Source: Bacteroidales bacterium (lineage in GTDB: Bacteria; Bacteroidota; Bacteroidia; Bacteroidales; P3). Taken from it: DNA of 64,000 nt. Made by a program: the position numbers and the translations under genes. The DNA lies in the NCBI GenBank assembly GCA_017934545.1, contig JAGBJI010000001.1, positions 62,001 through 126,000 on the forward strand, given 5' to 3'. Position 1 is the first letter of the stretch. Every line of letters starts with the position of its first letter. Below the pieces are notes generated by a model that worked only from the letters and a program-made list of their open reading frames with translations, made no database searches and was not told where the DNA came from. Below are positions 24,304 through 34,400 of the stretch, piece after piece.

Positions 24304-27300
24304 ATGCAGAACAAAGGAGCTATAAAAGTCATTGCCGTCATATTTGCATTGATTTGCTTGTATCAGTTGTCGTTTACATACTTTACCAAAAGGGTAGAGT
24401 CAAATGCACGTGAATTTGCAACAAATCAAACTGCAGTTAATGAGGCGAAAAAGTTATCTGACGGTGACCAGTTGCGTTATCAGGAGATATTTGATTCAAT
24501 TTCAAGTACAAGGGAGAATGCGTACTTGGATTCCGTTTCGGAACAGCCGGTTTACAATTTCTTATTTATGCGTAAGTTTACTTACAGGGAATGTAAGGCA
24601 AGGGAAATCAACCTTGGTTTGGACTTGAAAGGCGGTATGAACGTTATGATGGAAGTTTCCACCGTTGACGTAATCAAAAACCTTGCTTCCAATCCGTCCG
24701 ACCCGGTTTTGGTATCGTTGATAGACCAGGCAACCAAAATCCACCGCGAACAAGGAGGCAAATATATAGATTGTTTTGAAAAAGCCGTTAACGCAGCGGA
24801 TGCAAAACAAAGAGTTTCGCTTTCTTCGTTTTTCAGAGTTAAGTTGCAGGAAAAAGGTATTACGGCCAACTCAACCAACCAGCAGGTGTTGAGTGCTATC
24901 CGCAATGAATGTTCGGATTCGTACGAAAGAACTTTCCAGGTTTTGTCAAAACGTATTGACAAATTCGGAGTTGCCCAGCCTACAATACAAAAACTTCAGG
25001 CAACGGAAAGAATTGCAATAGAACTTCCGGGAATAAAAGACCCGCAGCGTGTTGCCAACCTTTTGGAAGGAAGCGCCCAGTTGCAGTTTTGGTTAGTTGA
25101 AAAAGATTTGAACAAAGCATATAAAGCATTGCAGGATGCAGACTCTTGGTTGGCATCGGTCAACAGCGGAAGAGCCGAAGTTTCGGGCATGGAGAGTTCA
25201 ACCGAATCATTGAGCGAAACAGCATCTGAAAATATTGCCAAAAACGATACGTTATCCGCTGAACAAAAGTCACATCCGTTGTTGTCTTTGTTCTCTTCCA
25301 TGGGAAATCCGCAAATAACTTTGGCAGTAGGTACGGCTTCTTCGGCAAACAAAGCCGAAATAACCCGTTTATTGAAAGACTGCAAAGTTTTGCCTAAAGA
25401 TTTGTTGTTCTTATGGTCGGCAAAACCTTTGAACAAAACCAACCAATACGAACTTTATGCAATACATTTGGATAAAAACAAAACTCCTTTGTTGGACGGA
25501 GATGTTATCTCGGACGCAAAAGATGACTTTGACCAGCAGGGAAGACCTGTTGTGTCAATGGTTATGAAGAGCGAAGCCGCAAGCAAGTGGGCAAAAATCA
25601 CTGCAAACCACAAAGGCGAATGTATAGCCATAGTATTGGACAGTGCAGTTTATTCTGCACCGAGAGTCAACAGCGAGATTACGGGCGGACGTTCCGAGAT
25701 TTCGGGTTCGTTTACCGTTGACGAAACCAAGGATTTGTCCAATATATTAAAGTCAGGCAAGTTGACAGCCCCTGCAATCATAGTTCAGGAGTCTGTTGTC
25801 GGACCTTCTTTGGGTGAAGAATCCATTAAAGCGGGAATGATTTCGTTCTTGTTTGCATTCTTGTTGGTACTTGTTTATATGATATTCTTCTACAGCACTG
25901 CGGGTATCGCAGCGTGCGTAGCGTTGATATGCAATTTATTCTTCTTGTTCGGAGTTTTGGCATCTTTGGGTGCGGTTTTGACTTTGCCGGGTATAGCCGG
26001 TATAGTTTTGACCATGGGTATGGCAGTTGACGCCAACGTTATTATTAATGAACGTGTGAAAGAAGAATTGCTTAAAGGCAAAAACATAGCAAGTGCAATA
26101 GCCGACGGATACAAGGTAGCGTACTCGGCAATCATAGACGGTAACGTTACCACATTGTTGACGGGTATTGTGTTGGCATATTTCGGTAGCGGTCCTGTTC
26201 AGGGATTTGCAATCACATTGTGTATAGGTATTTTGACTTCGCTGTTCTGCGGAATATTTATCTCAAGATTGGTATTTGAAGCATTGCTTAACCGCAAGGG
26301 CGAAAAGAAAGCAAACATTGCTTTTTATAACAAGATGACCCAACATTTCTTGGAGAATCCTAAAGTTAACTTTGTCGGAACTCACAAAAAACAATTGATA
26401 GTTGTTGCTTTGTTGGGCGTGATAGCAATAGGTTCGCTTGCAATCAAAGGATTGGATTTCGGCGTTGACTTCGCAGGAGGTAGAACATATGTAATCCGTT
26501 TTGACCAAGACGTTACCCCTGAAGCAGTAAAAACTTCTTTAACCAAAGAATTCGGTTCCGCACCTGAAGTAAAGACTTACGGTCCTGCATATCAGGTTAA
26601 AGTTACAACTGATTACAAAGTTAAAGAAGACAACGAACAGGTTAAGCGTGAGGTTATATCCAAATTGTTTAACGGAACTAAGTCTTTGTTTAAAGACAAC
26701 ACCATAACCGAGAAGAAGTTCCAATCAACCGAAACTTCACCTTTGGGAATTATCAGTTCCGAAATAGTAGGTCCTACAATGGCAGAAGACATACAACGTT
26801 CGGCAATCATCGCCGTTATAATATCACTTGTATTGATATTTATCTACATTGCCATACGGTTTAACAAGTGGCAATACGGTTTGGCGGGCTTGGCATCGTT
26901 GTCGTTCGACGCTTTGATAACCATAGGTGCGTTCTCGTTGTTCAACAAGATACTTCCGTTCACATTGGAAGTAGACCAGCAGTTCGTGGCAGTGGTGTTG
27001 ACCGTTATCGGATATTCAATCAACGATACCGTGATTGTATTTGACCGTGTCAGGGAGAACGTTAAGTTGTTCCCTAAAGAAGATTACGGAAAATTGATGA
27101 ACGATGCAATGAACCAAACCTTGAGCCGTACGTTCAATACATTGGGAACAACATTGTTGACTTTGTTGATAATCTTCATCTTCGGCGGAGAAGGCTTGAG
27201 AGGATTTTCTTTCTCAATGTTAATAGGTATAGCAACGGGATGTTTTGCTTCACTTTGTGTTGCATGTCCTACTGCATATTATTTAATAACACGCAAACAA

Positions 27301-27327
27301 GCAAAAGCAACCGAAGCAAAGAAGTAG
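24304..27327 (+). CDS. secDF: SecD-SecF fusion, protein translocase subunit
   Basis: 1007 residues, the fused form usual in this phylum. The SecD part has one N-terminal membrane segment, INLGLDLKGGMNVMMEVST (about residue 100), a large periplasmic domain, and a membrane block with IVLTMGMAVDANVIINERVKEE. The SecF part starts near residue 690 with LDFGVDFAGGRTYVIRF, and GYSINDTVIVFDRVRENVK repeats the Asp-containing motif. It uses the proton gradient to pull preproteins out of the Sec channel on the periplasmic side. It stands alone between its promoter and a terminator directly after it. Confidence 0.96.
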   Translation: MQNKGAIKVIAVIFALICLYQLSFTYFTKRVESNAREFATNQTAVNEAKKLSDGDQLRYQEIFDSISSTRENAYLDSVSEQPVYNFLFMRKFTYRECKAREINLGLDLKGGMNVMMEVSTVDVIKNLASNPSDPVLVSLIDQATKIHREQGGKYIDCFEKAVNAADAKQRVSLSSFFRVKLQEKGITANSTNQQVLSAIRNECSDSYERTFQVLSKRIDKFGVAQPTIQKLQATERIAIELPGIKDPQRVANLLEGSAQLQFWLVEKDLNKAYKALQDADSWLASVNSGRAEVSGMESSTESLSETASENIAKNDTLSAEQKSHPLLSLFSSMGNPQITLAVGTASSANKAEITRLLKDCKVLPKDLLFLWSAKPLNKTNQYELYAIHLDKNKTPLLDGDVISDAKDDFDQQGRPVVSMVMKSEAASKWAKITANHKGECIAIVLDSAVYSAPRVNSEITGGRSEISGSFTVDETKDLSNILKSGKLTAPAIIVQESVVGPSLGEESIKAGMISFLFAFLLVLVYMIFFYSTAGIAACVALICNLFFLFGVLASLGAVLTLPGIAGIVLTMGMAVDANVIINERVKEELLKGKNIASAIADGYKVAYSAIIDGNVTTLLTGIVLAYFGSGPVQGFAITLCIGILTSLFCGIFISRLVFEALLNRKGEKKANIAFYNKMTQHFLENPKVNFVGTHKKQLIVVALLGVIAIGSLAIKGLDFGVDFAGGRTYVIRFDQDVTPEAVKTSLTKEFGSAPEVKTYGPAYQVKVTTDYKVKEDNEQVKREVISKLFNGTKSLFKDNTITEKKFQSTETSPLGIISSEIVGPTMAEDIQRSAIIAVIISLVLIFIYIAIRFNKWQYGLAGLASLSFDALITIGAFSLFNKILPFTLEVDQQFVAVVLTVIGYSINDTVIVFDRVRENVKLFPKEDYGKLMNDAMNQTLSRTFNTLGTTLLTLLIIFIFGGEGLRGFSFSMLIGIATGCFASLCVACPTAYYLITRKQAKATEAKK

Positions 27328-27335
27328 CAATATAT

Positions 27336-27378
27336 AAAAGGGATACCCTTTATAAGAGCATCCCTTTTACATTTTTTT
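27336..27378 (+). terminator. Terminator of secDF
   Basis: AAAAGGGAT (27336-27344) pairs with ATCCCTTTT (27360-27368), followed by a T-run. It lies directly before the next start codon. Confidence 0.7.
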
Positions 27379-27381
27379 GAT

Positions 27382-27678
27382 ATGACAAGTGTAGTAGTAA
27401 TATTGGTGTTGAGTATTCTTTTCTCTGTTTTGTTCAAAGATAAAAAACAGGGAAATCAACCGTTTGAAACACATGAAGAATTTGACCAAATGCCAATTCC
27501 GCAAGTGCAAACCGCAGCTGCATCTTCGGATGATAACGGTTACCAAACGGAAAATCGCTCTGATATCAATACAAACAAAAACACTGTTGACAATAAGGTT
27601 AATCAAAACAATGTATCAGGGTTTAATTTAAAAAAGGCCGTGATATATTCTTCCGTATTGGAAAGACCTTATAAATGA
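27382..27678 (+). CDS. Small membrane-anchored protein of unknown function
   Basis: 98 residues. One hydrophobic segment at the N-terminus (residues about 3-18, VVVILVLSILFSVLF) is followed by a polar, Gln/Asn-rich stretch and a conserved-looking end, FNLKKAVIYSSVLERPY. That ending resembles a tail seen in small uncharacterised Bacteroidota proteins. No function can be assigned. It lies between the secDF terminator and the TonB receptor (25-nt gap), so it may be co-transcribed with the receptor. It is probably a real gene because the frame is intact and the end looks conserved. Confidence 0.6.
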   Translation: MTSVVVILVLSILFSVLFKDKKQGNQPFETHEEFDQMPIPQVQTAAASSDDNGYQTENRSDINTNKNTVDNKVNQNNVSGFNLKKAVIYSSVLERPYK

Positions 27679-27703
27679 AGAAATAAATAAAACAATACAT
27701 TAT

Positions 27704-30700
27704 ATGAGTATGCTTAAGAGAATATTAATTACACTCGGGCTGTTATTTACGGCCAATTTGGTAATGTACGCACAGGGCGTTTTGACCGGTACAATTACCG
27801 ATGCAAGCACAGGTGAACCTATGCCGTTTGTAAATGTAATAGCGGAACAAGACGGACAGATGATAGAAGGTGCCCAGACAGGAATGGACGGTACTTTCCA
27901 AATCAAACCGTTGCGTCCCGGCACCTATGACATTAAAGCATCGTTCGTAGGATACAAACCTGTCTTAAAAAGAGGTGTTAAAGTAGCTGCATCAGGCTTC
28001 TCTACGGGAGGTTCAATTGCAATGGAGCCTACCGCAGAAACACTTACGGATGTTGAAATCATCGATTATCAGGTTCCTTTGATTGAATCGGGTTCTGCGG
28101 AATCGGGAAAGCGTCTTACCGCAGAAGATATTGAGAAGGTTTCGGCAAACACCGTTGACGGTATTATCGCACAAGTCGGAGGTATACAGGACAACGACGG
28201 TGCATCAGGTTCCGCCAGAGGTGAGGGTAATATGCAGAACTATGTAAACGGAGCTAAAAAACAAGGTTCCGTAAACACACCTAAAAGTTCCGTACAGGAA
28301 ATGCACGTTATTCTTGGAGGTACTCCAGCCCATTACGGTGAGGCTATAGGAGGTGCATTGGAAGTTACGTTGAAACCGCCTTCGCACAAATTGGAAGGAG
28401 CAGTTTCTTACGAAACATCCGAACCTATGGATACGCGTGGTTATCACAGAGGTGATATTTATTTGACAGGACCGGTTATCGTACGTACCGATAAAAATAC
28501 CGGAGCGCGTAACACTATTGCCGGATTCCGTTTGGCAGCATATGATTTATATTATCACGATTCATATTTACGTCCTAAAGACAGACGTTTTTACATGGTT
28601 AAAGACGATGTACGCAAGATGATTGAACAATCACCGTTGGTTTTGGACGCTGCAAGCGGTGCTATTAACCATTCGGCATCATATTTGACTCAAAATGATT
28701 TTGAAAGAGTAGGTCGTAAGCCTAATTTGTGGAACAATCAAATATATGTAGAAGGCGGATTGGAGTTCCGTCCGACCAAAACAACTACATTTAAGGTAAG
28801 TGCCGAATATAATTATAGTATAGGAATGAACGGAAGTATTGCTTCAATGTTATTGGACAATGTAAATAACGGAGAAAGCAAAGCGAGCAGTTTACAACTT
28901 ACGGCGGACTTTCAACAAAAATTGTCTTCGGACGATAATAACTCAACATCTAAAATAAAGAACGTCATATTTAAAATCTTGGGTTCATACCAAAGACAAT
29001 ACTCTGAAAGTTACAATCAGGATTTTAAAGACGATTATTTCAAATACGGTCATATAGGAACGTTCACCACTTACAAACGTCCTACATATGCAAGAACCAC
29101 AATGGACATAGACGGTGACGGAACTATGGAAACCGTTTATGAACACAACGGTTGGTTGGATTATCAGGTAGATTTCACTCCGTCAAAATACAATCCGGGA
29201 TTGGCAGCTTATACCAATCAGTTGTACAACGACGAAGCATTTGCTGATTACAGGTCTGCATTGATAAACTATGTAAACATACGTCAGTTGAACGGTTTGG
29301 TTAACGGTGATTTACCGAGCAGTATTTACAGCATGTTTACAAATGTCGGTGTTCCTCAGACTTCTTATTCAAAATCTGAGCAACAATCTATATATGTAGC
29401 GGCAAAGATTAACGCCGACATCGGCAAACATCAGTTGGAGTTAGGATTCCAATACGACCAACAGATATACCGTTCTTACAGTTTGTCGGCTGCAAGTTTG
29501 TGGACATTGATGAAACAGGAAGCAAACCAACATATATTATACAGAGATTTGGAAAATCCTATAATAGATGATTCCGGTGTTATTCCTTATGTTACATACA
29601 ACAGAAACTATGACGCAGGTTCGCAGACATATTTTGATATTGCATTGAGAGAAGCATTGGGTCTTCAAAAAGACGGAACTGAATATTTGGATATAGACAG
29701 TTACGACCCTTCAACATTCTCATTGAATATGTTCTCTGCAGACGAATTGTATAACACGGGAGGTTCTTCTTCATTGGTATCTTATTTAGGTTATGACCAT
29801 ACAGGAAAGAAACTTTCTGGCAAAACAGCATTGCAGGATTATTTCCTTGGTGTTGACGGCCGCAGAGATTTGGGTGCATGGCAGCCTATATATACTGCAG
29901 TTTATTTGGAAGACCAGTTCTATTTCCGTGACTTGATATTTAATATAGGTGTACGTGTTGACCGTTTTGACGGAAACCAACAAGGTTTGAAAGACCCTTA
30001 CTTGTTGTATTCGGCATACACTGCAGGCGATTTGCGAAGCAACGGAAGAGCATCGGAAGTTCCGAGCAGTGTTGTTGACGATGCAGTTTTGTATGTAAAT
30101 ACATTGTCAAGTTCTTCTAATATAAATAATGTACAAGTTATGGGATTCCGTTCGGGCGAAGGTTCGGCTTCCACGTGGTATAATGCAAACGGAGAGATAA
30201 TTTCAGACCCGAGTGCAATATCCGGAGCATCGGGACAACCGCTTCCGTTTAGAAAGGGTGAATTGGCAGAAACAGGATTACCGAAATACATATCAACGGA
30301 TGCATTTAAAGATTATGAACCGCAGGTTGTTGCAATGCCTCGTGTTGCATTTTCATTCCCTGTATCAGATAAATCAGAGTTTAAAGCCTCTTACGACGTA
30401 ATTGCCCGCCGTCCAAGTTCAGGATATTGGTTGGCTAATTATGCAAGTTATTTGTATATGGAAAAGATGAGCGGATATATTTTGACTAACCCTAACTTGA
30501 AACCTGAAAAGATTACTAACTACGAAATTGCATTCCAACAGGTTTTGTCTTCAAGTTCGGCATTGTCAGTATCGGCTTACTACAAACAAACTCGTGACCT
30601 TATCAACTTGGTTCAGTATGTAGGAGCAGACCCTACCTATATGTATTATTCATATGACAACCAAGACTTCAGAACTACCAAAGGTTTGACTGTTGCATAT

Positions 30701-31402
30701 GATTTAAGACGTTTGAAAAACGTAAGAATTAATGCAAACTATACTTTGCAATATGCAGAAGGAACAACTGGTTTACCTTCTTCAACAATGGCATCTTTGA
30801 TTAAAGCAGGTTATCCGAATGTAAGAATAATGTTCCCTATATCAGATGACAGAAGACATGCATTTAAATTGAATGTAGACTTCCGTTACGGAAACGGTGA
30901 CAAGTACAACGGACCTGTAACACAAAGAATCGTTACGGGAAAAGACGGTGAACCGCGTGTTAAGAACATTAAATGGTTGCAAAACTTTGGTGTTAACTTG
31001 ACTGCAAGCGCTCAATCAGGAGCTCCTTACACTAAATATTTCAGTAATACACAAAGTACAATTGTCGGAAGTTACCGCGGCGCACGTTTACCATGGATAT
31101 TCCGTTTGGATATGAGAGTGGATAAAGCATTCTTCTTTAAAGTTGGTAAACGCAGCACGTCTTTGGATGTTTACTGTAATATCAGAAACTTGCTTAACAC
31201 CAAAAATATCCTTAGCGTATACGGTGTAACAGGTGACCCTGATGATAACGGATACCTTACCGACCCGCAGACACAGGCTGAAATTGCAGAGAAGTTAAAC
31301 GAGCAATCATATAGATGGATGTACTATATGTATTTAAATAATGCTAACTACTATTATTCAACTCCGAGAAGAGTGGAAATAGGACTTATGTATACATTCT
31401 AA
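27704..31402 (+). CDS. TonB-dependent receptor with carboxypeptidase-like regulatory domain
   Basis: 1232 residues. A signal peptide (about residues 1-23, ending MYAQG) is followed by a CarboxypepD_reg-like beta domain (about 24-105: TGTITDASTGEPMPFVNVIA, RPGTYDIKASFVGYKP), a plug domain (about 120-230, with MQNYVNGAKKQGS and MHVILGGTPAHYGEAIGGAL) and a long beta-barrel ending YSTPRRVEIGLMYTF. The terminal Phe is the usual barrel-assembly signal. It imports or senses a substrate at the outer membrane using TonB energy. The substrate is unknown. The next gene starts 43 nt later and the PorV-like gene follows, suggesting a joint envelope function. Confidence 0.9.
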   Translation: MSMLKRILITLGLLFTANLVMYAQGVLTGTITDASTGEPMPFVNVIAEQDGQMIEGAQTGMDGTFQIKPLRPGTYDIKASFVGYKPVLKRGVKVAASGFSTGGSIAMEPTAETLTDVEIIDYQVPLIESGSAESGKRLTAEDIEKVSANTVDGIIAQVGGIQDNDGASGSARGEGNMQNYVNGAKKQGSVNTPKSSVQEMHVILGGTPAHYGEAIGGALEVTLKPPSHKLEGAVSYETSEPMDTRGYHRGDIYLTGPVIVRTDKNTGARNTIAGFRLAAYDLYYHDSYLRPKDRRFYMVKDDVRKMIEQSPLVLDAASGAINHSASYLTQNDFERVGRKPNLWNNQIYVEGGLEFRPTKTTTFKVSAEYNYSIGMNGSIASMLLDNVNNGESKASSLQLTADFQQKLSSDDNNSTSKIKNVIFKILGSYQRQYSESYNQDFKDDYFKYGHIGTFTTYKRPTYARTTMDIDGDGTMETVYEHNGWLDYQVDFTPSKYNPGLAAYTNQLYNDEAFADYRSALINYVNIRQLNGLVNGDLPSSIYSMFTNVGVPQTSYSKSEQQSIYVAAKINADIGKHQLELGFQYDQQIYRSYSLSAASLWTLMKQEANQHILYRDLENPIIDDSGVIPYVTYNRNYDAGSQTYFDIALREALGLQKDGTEYLDIDSYDPSTFSLNMFSADELYNTGGSSSLVSYLGYDHTGKKLSGKTALQDYFLGVDGRRDLGAWQPIYTAVYLEDQFYFRDLIFNIGVRVDRFDGNQQGLKDPYLLYSAYTAGDLRSNGRASEVPSSVVDDAVLYVNTLSSSSNINNVQVMGFRSGEGSASTWYNANGEIISDPSAISGASGQPLPFRKGELAETGLPKYISTDAFKDYEPQVVAMPRVAFSFPVSDKSEFKASYDVIARRPSSGYWLANYASYLYMEKMSGYILTNPNLKPEKITNYEIAFQQVLSSSSALSVSAYYKQTRDLINLVQYVGADPTYMYYSYDNQDFRTTKGLTVAYDLRRLKNVRINANYTLQYAEGTTGLPSSTMASLIKAGYPNVRIMFPISDDRRHAFKLNVDFRYGNGDKYNGPVTQRIVTGKDGEPRVKNIKWLQNFGVNLTASAQSGAPYTKYFSNTQSTIVGSYRGARLPWIFRLDMRVDKAFFFKVGKRSTSLDVYCNIRNLLNTKNILSVYGVTGDPDDNGYLTDPQTQAEIAEKLNEQSYRWMYYMYLNNANYYYSTPRRVEIGLMYTF

Positions 31403-31444
31403 AGTTTAATGCGTGATAATTAAAGAAGAAATATTTTTAAAGTT

Positions 31445-34400
31445 ATGAAACATATAGGTTGTAAATTATCGTTATTAATGCTTTGTTTATGCTTTGCCGG
31501 CATGTCAGCATATGCACTTCCTTATAATGGGAAGATTACGAAGAAAGTTGCCGTTAAAGCAGACCTTGAGCGATGCAGAAGAGCTCAAGGAGCTGCAGAG
31601 TTAAGTTTAAACAATGTCCGTGCGCGTATTAACCAAGGAGGTAATATGTGGTACGATGGTTCGGCTGCACACTATTATGTTCCTAAAGACGGTAACAGTA
31701 CGGCTATGTATTGTGCTGCTTTGTGGATTGGTGGACAGGACGAAAACCTTCAGTTACGTGTTGCAGCAATGAAGTTCGGTCAGTCAGGTAATGACTTCTG
31801 GCCAGGTCCGTTGACCGTAGACGGAAATGCTTCGGTTAACAGATCTATTTGTGATGAGTGGGATAAAATATATCGTATAACTAAGGCGGAAGTTCAGGCT
31901 TTTGTAAATTCGTTTGAAAAAGATGCTGAAAACAAGCCTATAGCTGGCACTTATGACCCTGAATTGTTGACAGATGTTATTAAAAACTGGCCATGGCAAG
32001 GCACGGCAGACAATCAGTCTAAGTTTTTAGCTCCGTTCTGCGACGTTGACAATAACGGAAAATACGAACCTGAAAAAGGAGATTATCCTTATTATGATTT
32101 TTCAGGTAAATTATGTCCTGCAACAATCAAATCAAATCTTCCTCCGGGAAGTGCATATACTCCGACTCCGACTATGGAATCCGATACTTTGAATCCTAAT
32201 TACGGAACGGGTGGAAAGATTGGTGCTTACGGCGGATTGTTGGTAGACCAAGTTTTGAAAGGTGACGAAACTTTGTGGTGGGTATTCAATGATAAAGGAA
32301 ATGCTCATACAGAATCCGGTTCAGAAAACCCTATCGGTTTGGAAATCCGCGCCCAAGCTTTTGCTTTCACTATGAATAATGAAATAAATAATATGACATT
32401 CTATTCATATGAAATCATAAACAGATCTACATTTACATTAACTAATACATACTTTAGTCAATGGGTTGACCCGGATTTAGGATATGCTCGTGATGACTAT
32501 GTCGGATGTGACGTTGAAAGAGGTTTGGGATATTGTTATAACGGAAAAGCTACTGACGGACCAGGAACAGGTGCATATATGGATAACCCTCCTGCAGTCG
32601 GTATAGACTTTTTCCAAGGACCTTATATGGACCCAGACGGATTGGATAATCCGAAAGTAGACGTTGATGCTTTTATGGATTATTATCCTGGAGAAATTGA
32701 TAAATTTAAAGATTCTAACGGTGTCATTAATCCGATTTTGATGACAGATGCTGCGCAAAATTATAAAAAAGCGTGGTATCCTAAAGTCGGAGCTGACAAA
32801 GATCCTAACGGAGCATGTGCTATTAACGGAGTAAACTTCGGAAACGGTATTGTTGACGATGAACGTTTCGGTATGAGAAGATTCGTTTATTACAACAATG
32901 ACGGTTCCAACAACGGAGAACCTGATAAAGCTTCGGACTATTACAACTACTTGAGAGGTATTTGGAAAGATAATACCAAGATGCGTTTCGGCGGAAACGG
33001 GTATAATTCAGGTAACGGATTAAGAACTGATATTGCTGCAGATTTCATGTTCCCTGGCACATCTGATATTTGGGGATGGGGAACAAGTTCAGGCGGAAAT
33101 GAAGAAGTTGGTAAGAGTACAGAATGGTCTGAAACTACTGCAGGAAACAATCCGAGCGACAGACGTTTCATGCAATCCGCAGGACCTTTCACTTTGAAGC
33201 CCGGTGCAGTTAATTATATTACGGTAGGTATTCCTTTTGCACAAGCTGCATCTGGCGGACCTTTAGCATCGGTAGAATTGCTGAGAAAAGTTGATGATAA
33301 ATGTCAGGCTTTGTTTGACAATTGCTTTAATATACTTGAAGGACCTGATGCTCCGGATGTAGTTGTACAGGAATTGGACAGAGAGATAATACTTTATCTT
33401 ACGAATGAATCCGGAAATAACGTAAATGAAACATACGAAGCAACTGATGAAAGTATACCGAGATTTAACGACGAGCAAGTAATGAAAGATACGGTTATAG
33501 ACGGCGTTACTTGGTCAACGGTAGATTCTGTTATAACTACGGAAAATGACAGAAAATACAGATTTGAAGGTTATCAAATATTCCAGTTGGCTAATGCTAC
33601 GGTATCTGTTGCTGATATATATGATGAAGCTAAAGCACGTTTGGTTGCACAGTGTGATATAGAAAACTATGATTCTACACAAGGAAATAAAGCTATTGCA
33701 ACATTGATTAACTATACAAGTGACGAAAGCGGCTCATTTACATCCCAAACTATGGTACAGGGTGAAAATGCAGGAATCAGACACACATTCCGCATCACGG
33801 AAGACAAGTTTGCGACATCAAATGACAAGCGTATAGTAAATAATAAGAAGTATTATTATATCGCTGTTGCGTATGCTTACAATAACTTTAAACCTTTCTC
33901 ACCGTTGGATGCAACTAAAGTTGACGGACAGTTGACACAATACCTTGCATCAAGAAAGAAAGGTGACGGAAGCAATATAGACCCTGTAGTTGCAATTCCT
34001 CACAAGACAGAATCAGAACAAAACGGAACGTTGATACAATCTTCTTACGGCATGTCACCTGAAATAATGAGAATAGAAGGTTCGGGTAACGGCGGAATGG
34101 TGCTTAACTTTAACACGGAAACCGTTGAAAGTTTGATGGGTAAAGCCGGTGAAGCCGTACCTGAAGAAAACGGAGTTCCGAAAAACTTCCTAAAGAATCC
34201 TGTATACCAAACTAACTACGGACCTTTGAATGTAAAAATTGTAGACCCGTTGAAAGTTAAAGCAGGTAATTATATTATTAAGATTCTTCCTGGAGCAGGC
34301 GGAAGTACAAATCTGAATGATTGCTATTGGGTATTGAAAAATGCCGATGAAACTCAAAAACTTTATGATGACGTTGACAGCGTTATGTCACGCCGTCCTA